A DNA stretch of 9,600 nucleotides from Victivallales bacterium (GTDB lineage Bacteria; Verrucomicrobiota; Lentisphaeria; Victivallales; UBA1829), in the NCBI GenBank assembly GCA_016285335.1, contig JAEEQO010000109.1:1-9600 (forward strand). Direction: 5' to 3'. Made by a program: the position numbers and the translations under genes. Positions 6,624 to 9,600 of this stretch are shown piece by piece. The notes under the pieces were generated by a model, which was not told the DNA's origin, ran no database searches, and worked only from the letters and a program-made list of their open reading frames with translations. Within the stretch, counting starts at the first letter, position 1, and each line of letters starts with the position of its first letter.

Positions 6624-7570
6624 GAGCGCACCTCGTTTCTCACGGTGGATTCCTTCCCGGTCAGCTCCAGGAAGATGCGTTCCAGGCGGTCCGGCTCGTT
6701 TTCGAGCAGGGAGACCGCGAACCCGTGTTTCACAAGCGTTTCGTTGAGCTCGGCGGCGCACTCGGATTCCGTCTCCACGCGCAGGACGTCCGCGTCGTCG
6801 TCTTTCCGTCTGATGGACAGGATGCGCGTGCCGAACGTCTCCTTCAGCAGTGACTCGGCGCGGTCGGGCTCGGTCGCGCGGATGAGCGTGACGGGCGACC
6901 GCCGCAGGATCTCCTCCATGGGCCCCTGCGCGACGATCTTCCCGTGGTTCAGGATGGCGATGTTCGAGCAGATCTTTTCGATCTCGCCGAGCATGTGGCT
7001 GGTGACGAGCACGGTCGTGCCGAGGTCGGCCCCGAGGTTGCGGATCAGGTTGCGGATGTCCACGATGCCGTTCGGGTCGAGCCCGTTCGTCGGCTCGTCC
7101 AGGATCACGAAATGCGAATCCGGCAGCAGCGCCAGCGTGATCGCCAGACGCTGTTTCATGCCGAGCGAAAACTCCCGCACACGGTGGTTCAGCCACCCGC
7201 CGATGCCCGTGTATTCCGCGAGCTCGTCGCGGCGCGCCTTGTATTTTTTTCCCGTGCCGCGGGAGAGGATGTCAAGATTGAGGCGGGCGCTGAGGTCGGG
7301 GAAGAATGCCGGGGAATCCACGATCGCGCCGGTCCCGGTCAACGCTTTTCTCGGGTACGCCTCCACGTCGATCCCGTTCACGGTCACGCGTCCGGAATCC
7401 GGATGCGCCAGCGAGGTCACGATGCGCAGGAGCGTGCTTTTTCCGGCTCCGTTCGGGCCGATGATGCCGAAGATGCAGCCTTTCGGGATGCGCAGCGAAG
7501 CGCCGTCCAGCGCCCGGAACTTCCCGAACGATTTCACCACATTTTCAGCTGTCAGAATGCAGTCGTCCAT
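6620..7570 (-). CDS. ABC transporter ATP-binding protein (BcrA-like)
   Basis: This complete 316-residue ATPase powers the permease that overlaps its 3' end. It has Walker A GPNGAGKST (38-46), signature FSLGMKQ (134-140), Walker B FVILDEP (154-160), D-loop GLDP (163-166) and the switch His (H192 in TSH). At the Q-loop position the sequence reads GAIVDSPAFFP. An acidic residue in place of Gln there is common in the BcrA/bacitracin-export branch. After residue 225 comes a C-terminal extension of about 90 residues, typical of this group and of unknown role. The start at 7570 lies 28 nt after the GyrI-like stop and has no clear SD. This is a different transporter from the one at the left edge: its Walker A region and N-terminus differ. 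Confidence 0.95.
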   Translation of the reverse strand: MDDCILTAENVVKSFGKFRALDGASLRIPKGCIFGIIGPNGAGKSTLLRIVTSLAHPDSGRVTVNGIDVEAYPRKALTGTGAIVDSPAFFPDLSARLNLDILSRGTGKKYKARRDELAEYTGIGGWLNHRVREFSLGMKQRLAITLALLPDSHFVILDEPTNGLDPNGIVDIRNLIRNLGADLGTTVLVTSHMLGEIEKICSNIAILNHGKIVAQGPMEEILRRSPVTLIRATEPDRAESLLKETFGTRILSIRRKDDDADVLRVETESECAAELNETLVKHGFAVSLLENEPDRLERIFLELTGKESTVRNEVRS

Positions 7571-7598
7571 GATGTCTGTTTCTTTGATTCGGTCTATG

Positions 7599-8273
7599 TC
7601 ACAAATTGTTTGTTTTCTTCAGGTTGATGAACCGGAGCGTCGTGCGGTTCTTCTCCGGGGCGACCCGCCTCGGATCGGAAAGGTAGATTTCGCGGTGAAC
7701 CTGCTCAGCACGGCTCAGGCAGTGATCCTGCATGAACTCGTTCATCGCGGCGAACGTCTCCGGCTCCGTGTCGTACGGCCCCACGTGGAGCATCTGCACG
7801 GAGAGGCCGTCCGCCATGGTCTCGAACGTGGCGCGTTCGAGCAGTTCCGCCGGAACTTTTTTGAGCGAGGACGCCCTCGCACGTTCAACGACTTCGTCCG
7901 TCACGAACCACGGCTGGCGGATCATCAGGCGATATTGAAGCTTCGACTTGTCGAGCTCACAGCCGGGCTTCCACGCGTCCGAATCCATGCGCCAGAGTCC
8001 TTCCAGCGGAAACACCGTGTATTCCTGATAATCGGGGGGCGTCCAGCCGCTTTTCGGCATCATGCGGATGGTGTAGGAAAGCGTGTAAAGCAGCCCGACG
8101 ACCGCCTGAAACTCCTCGTCGGCGGGACTGCCCGCGCCGTCCACGACGAAATAGTTCATCGGCGGCACGTCGATCACGGCGGGCGCGGCTTTCGCGAGGT
8201 AGAAATCCTTCTCGGTCTTCCGCCATTCGTACTTCGCCGCGGCGGGCTTTTTCGTGGACTTGGTCTTCGGCAT
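7599..8273 (-). CDS. Standalone GyrI-like small-molecule-binding domain protein
   Basis: This 224-residue soluble protein matches the standalone GyrI-like family. Motifs seen in order are VGLLYTLSYTIRM (59-71), YTVFPLEGLW (85-94), YRLMIRQPWFVT (114-125), MLHVGPYDTEPET (161-173) and HREIYLSDPRRVAPEK (193-208). There is no DNA-binding domain, so it is not an AraC- or MerR-type regulator. The GyrI fold binds hydrophobic small molecules. E. coli GyrI (SbmC) protects gyrase from toxins, and some standalone members have been reported to hydrolyse cyclopropane-bearing DNA-alkylating compounds. The lysine/alanine-rich first 14 residues look disordered. It sits between the LysM gene (30-nt gap) and the ABC ATPase gene (28-nt gap), probably in one transcript. 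A protective or sensing role beside the exporter is inference. The SD is weak. Confidence 0.88.
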   Translation of the reverse strand: MPKTKSTKKPAAAKYEWRKTEKDFYLAKAAPAVIDVPPMNYFVVDGAGSPADEEFQAVVGLLYTLSYTIRMMPKSGWTPPDYQEYTVFPLEGLWRMDSDAWKPGCELDKSKLQYRLMIRQPWFVTDEVVERARASSLKKVPAELLERATFETMADGLSVQMLHVGPYDTEPETFAAMNEFMQDHCLSRAEQVHREIYLSDPRRVAPEKNRTTLRFINLKKTNNL

Positions 8274-8303
8274 GAAAAACTCTGTTTTGAGGCGGAAAGA
8301 AAA

Positions 8304-8930
8304 TTACTTCCTCGGGATCTTGAGCTTCTGCCCGATCTGCAGGGTGTCGTTCTTCATGTTGTTCGCCTTCTTGATCTCCTGCACGGTCACGGTCTTCCCG
8401 TATGCCTCGCTGTACGCCTTCGCGATCGTGGAGAGCGTCGCGCCCTTCTGCACCTCGTAAATATCGTAGTCGTCCGCCGTGGAAACGGGCGTCGGCACGG
8501 CCGCGACGGGCGCGGGCGTGGCGGCGAGCTTGTCGATCTTGGAGAGGATCGCCTTCATCTGCGCCTCGCGGGCGTCGGCGTCAGCGGCGGACTGGCGTTT
8601 CACGGCGGCGATCTCGCTCAGGAGCTTCTGGTTCGTCTCCTGAAGCGCGGCGAGCTTGCGTTCCAGCTCGATCACGCGCGTTTCGAGCTCGGCGTTCTCG
8701 TCCTGCACGGCACGGAGCTGGGCGGCGGTGTTGCCCGCGAGCTCTTCCACGTAGGACACGATGTCGCGGCGGGTGCCGGTCGAGGCGTTCCTGGCCGCGG
8801 AGGCAGTCCCGGTCGCGGACGAGGCGGAAACCGGCTGCGGCGTGGCGCCGGCGGACTGCACGGCCTGAGCAGAAACGAACGGCGCAGCGAGCACGGCCGC
8901 GGCGAAAACGAATATGGCTGAAAATCTCAT
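8304..8930 (-). CDS. Secreted coiled-coil protein with C-terminal LysM domain
   Basis: This 208-residue protein has a signal peptide (hydrophobic core about 5-18, probable cleavage after VSA, residue 21). A Ser/Ala/Thr-rich linker follows (22-55), then a long coiled coil (about 58-135; heptad-like runs of Leu, Glu and Ala) and a Pro/Ala linker. A LysM domain closes the protein (about 155-207; YEVQKGATLSTIAKAY, then IKKANNM, LQIGQKLKIP). LysM binds N-acetylglucosamine polymers, so the protein most likely attaches to peptidoglycan in the periplasm and may form oligomers through the coiled coil. The start at 8930 was chosen over one 12 codons upstream because AAAGGAG lies about 8 nt before it and it leaves a proper signal peptide. 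It is the first gene of the operon that continues through the GyrI-like and ABC genes. Confidence 0.88.
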   Translation of the reverse strand: MRFSAIFVFAAAVLAAPFVSAQAVQSAGATPQPVSASSATGTASAARNASTGTRRDIVSYVEELAGNTAAQLRAVQDENAELETRVIELERKLAALQETNQKLLSEIAAVKRQSAADADAREAQMKAILSKIDKLAATPAPVAAVPTPVSTADDYDIYEVQKGATLSTIAKAYSEAYGKTVTVQEIKKANNMKNDTLQIGQKLKIPRK

Positions 8931-8973
8931 GGATCTGTCTCCTTTTGTCTGGTGGTCTTTCGGCATACCTTAT

Positions 8974-9001
8974 AATTTAATGCCGGAATGCGAGAATGCA
9001 A
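8974..9001 (-). promoter_or_regulatory. Possible promoter of the LysM-GyrI-ABC operon
   Basis: On the minus strand TTGCAT (9001-8996), a 16-nt spacer and TAAATT (8979-8974, running on into ATAAG) look like a sigma-70-type promoter, with a leader of about 37 nt. Just upstream of the -35 lies a run of A residues (plus-strand T-tract 9006-9019) that resembles an UP element. Confidence 0.4.
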
Positions 9002-9026
9002 CCCGTTTTTTGTTTTTTTCGGGCGT

Positions 9027-9039
9027 ATTTTCGGAAAAT
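9027..9039. promoter_or_regulatory. Small perfect inverted repeat, possible operator
   Basis: ATTTTC-G-GAAAAT is a 6-bp perfect inverted repeat with a 1-nt centre. It sits just upstream of the proposed hotdog-gene -35, within the divergent promoter region. It could be a regulator site, but in AT-rich DNA such repeats arise by chance. Confidence 0.25.
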
Positions 9040-9042
9040 GAT

Positions 9043-9070
9043 TTGATTTTCGGCGTTTTCGCGGTAAGGT
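9043..9070 (+). promoter_or_regulatory. Possible promoter of the hotdog thioesterase gene
   Basis: TTGATT (9043-9048), a 16-nt spacer and TAAGGT (9065-9070, continuing AAAT) would give a leader of about 28 nt. The -10 box is a weak match. The support is mainly the position and the spacing shared with two other gaps in the window. Confidence 0.3.
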
Positions 9071-9104
9071 AAATCACTCGCATTTTACTAAGGAGACGAT
9101 GCAC

Positions 9105-9521
9105 ATGTACGACCGCATTCTCAAATTCTTCAACGACAACGACCATTTCGCCAAGGAAAACGGCATGGCGATCACCCGCCTCGAAGAAGGCGCCAGCGAA
9201 GCCGTCCTGACCGCGACCGACCGCCATTTCAACGGCATGAACATCATCATGGGAGGCGCGCTCTTCACGCTCTCCGACTTCGCGTTCGCCGCCGCGATCC
9301 ACACATTCGGCTTCCGCGCCGTCGGCATGAACACCTCCACCTCGTTCCTGAAGCCCGGCAAGGGCGTCCCCGGCGCGAAATTCACCGCCCGCGCCAAGGT
9401 CGTTTCCCGTACGCGACGCACCGGCGTCTTCGACGTGAACGTCTACGACGACGAGGGCCGCCTCCTCACCCACAGCATCATGACCGGGTTCATCACCGAG
9501 ACCCCGCTCTTCGAAGACTGA
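9105..9521 (+). CDS. PaaI-like hotdog-fold thioesterase
   Basis: This 138-residue protein of the hotdog family probably hydrolyses acyl-CoA thioesters in the cytoplasm as a dimer or tetramer. The core motif is HFNGMNIIMGGALFTLSDFA (41-60). N43 and D58 match the conserved Asn and the catalytic Asp of PaaI. The strands GMNTSTSFLKPGKG and ARAKVVSRTRRTGVFDVNVYD follow the family pattern. One oddity is that the usual HGG reads MGG here (M49). Start choice: AGGAG at 9091-9095 is only 3 nt from an ATG at 9099 but 9 nt from the ATG at 9105, so the second is preferred (the first would add two residues). It is transcribed away from the LysM operon. The physiological substrate is unknown. The gene that follows starts 48 nt downstream, probably in the same transcript. 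Confidence 0.9.
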   Translation: MYDRILKFFNDNDHFAKENGMAITRLEEGASEAVLTATDRHFNGMNIIMGGALFTLSDFAFAAAIHTFGFRAVGMNTSTSFLKPGKGVPGAKFTARAKVVSRTRRTGVFDVNVYDDEGRLLTHSIMTGFITETPLFED

Positions 9522-9569
9522 TTTCCCGCACGTTTTCAACCTCAAAAACATTCTCCCGGAGCCGCACAC

Positions 9570-9600
9570 ATGACACCGTTCGAATACCTTCACCCCGCCG
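9570..9600 (+). CDS. Start of a further plus-strand gene (cut by the right edge)
   Basis: An ATG at 9570 is preceded by GGAG 8 nt upstream and opens MTPFEYLHPA, with no stop before the window ends. Codon choice matches the neighbours. FEYLHPA faintly recalls the start of FAD-binding subunits of molybdenum hydroxylases (FEYLRPxSLEEA), but ten residues cannot carry an identification. Confidence 0.55.
   Translation, partial: MTPFEYLHPA

Noticed and set aside
6624..7196. A 191-residue upstream extension of the permease frame
   Set aside because: It is an out-of-frame reading of the ABC ATPase gene, rich in Arg, Ala and Pro, and the ATGA overlap at 6620-6623 marks the true start.
6570..8921. A 783-codon plus-strand frame opposite the ABC, GyrI-like and LysM genes
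   Set aside because: Same pattern: no recognisable motif, no credible start site, and the minus-strand proteins carry clear family motifs throughout.
8970..9593. A 207-codon minus-strand frame opposite the hotdog gene
   Set aside because: It runs through the AT-rich promoter gap and mirrors the plus-strand thioesterase, which has a clear fold motif and SD.

Overview
The window is coding-dense DNA from a high-GC bacterium, with AT-rich gaps between genes. Nine genes are supported: seven complete on the minus strand, one partial on the minus strand at the left edge, and one complete on the plus strand at the right. The plus strand also holds the first codons of a further gene. No rRNA, tRNA, insertion sequence, phage gene or CRISPR array was seen. 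The signal peptides, an SPFH (HflC/HflK) pair, a lipoprotein and a LysM protein fit a Gram-negative-type envelope. The general look would suit a member of the Verrucomicrobiota/Lentisphaerota (PVC) group, but this is a weak inference and no gene here is a taxonomic marker.

Layout. Positions 4594 to 1 (minus) form a tight operon: an HflC-like SPFH protein, an HflK-like SPFH protein, a P1B-type heavy-metal ATPase with a Cys- and His/Asp-rich metal-binding N-terminus, and the start of an ABC transporter ATPase. The three junctions are a 15-nt gap, a 1-nt stop/start overlap and a 3-nt gap, so co-transcription and translational coupling are very likely. Positions 4595-4907 are non-coding. They hold a probable promoter for this operon and a run of hairpins, including two good intrinsic terminators for the gene on the right. 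Positions 4908-5603 (minus) encode an unrecognised lipoprotein.

Positions 8930 to 5742 (minus) form a second likely operon: a secreted coiled-coil/LysM protein, a standalone GyrI-like domain protein, and an ABC-2 type ATPase and permease pair that overlap by 4 nt. GyrI-like protein next to a BcrAB-like transporter suggests a role in handling toxic small molecules, but this is inference. Positions 8931-9104 are a divergent promoter region. On its right is a PaaI-like hotdog thioesterase (plus), followed closely by the first ten codons of another plus-strand gene.

The most interesting candidate system is the SPFH pair fused by operon structure to a metal-pumping P-type ATPase and an ABC transporter. 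The domains are all known. The combination suggests a membrane-microdomain-associated transport unit whose function is not evident from the sequence. I found no clearly unprecedented system.
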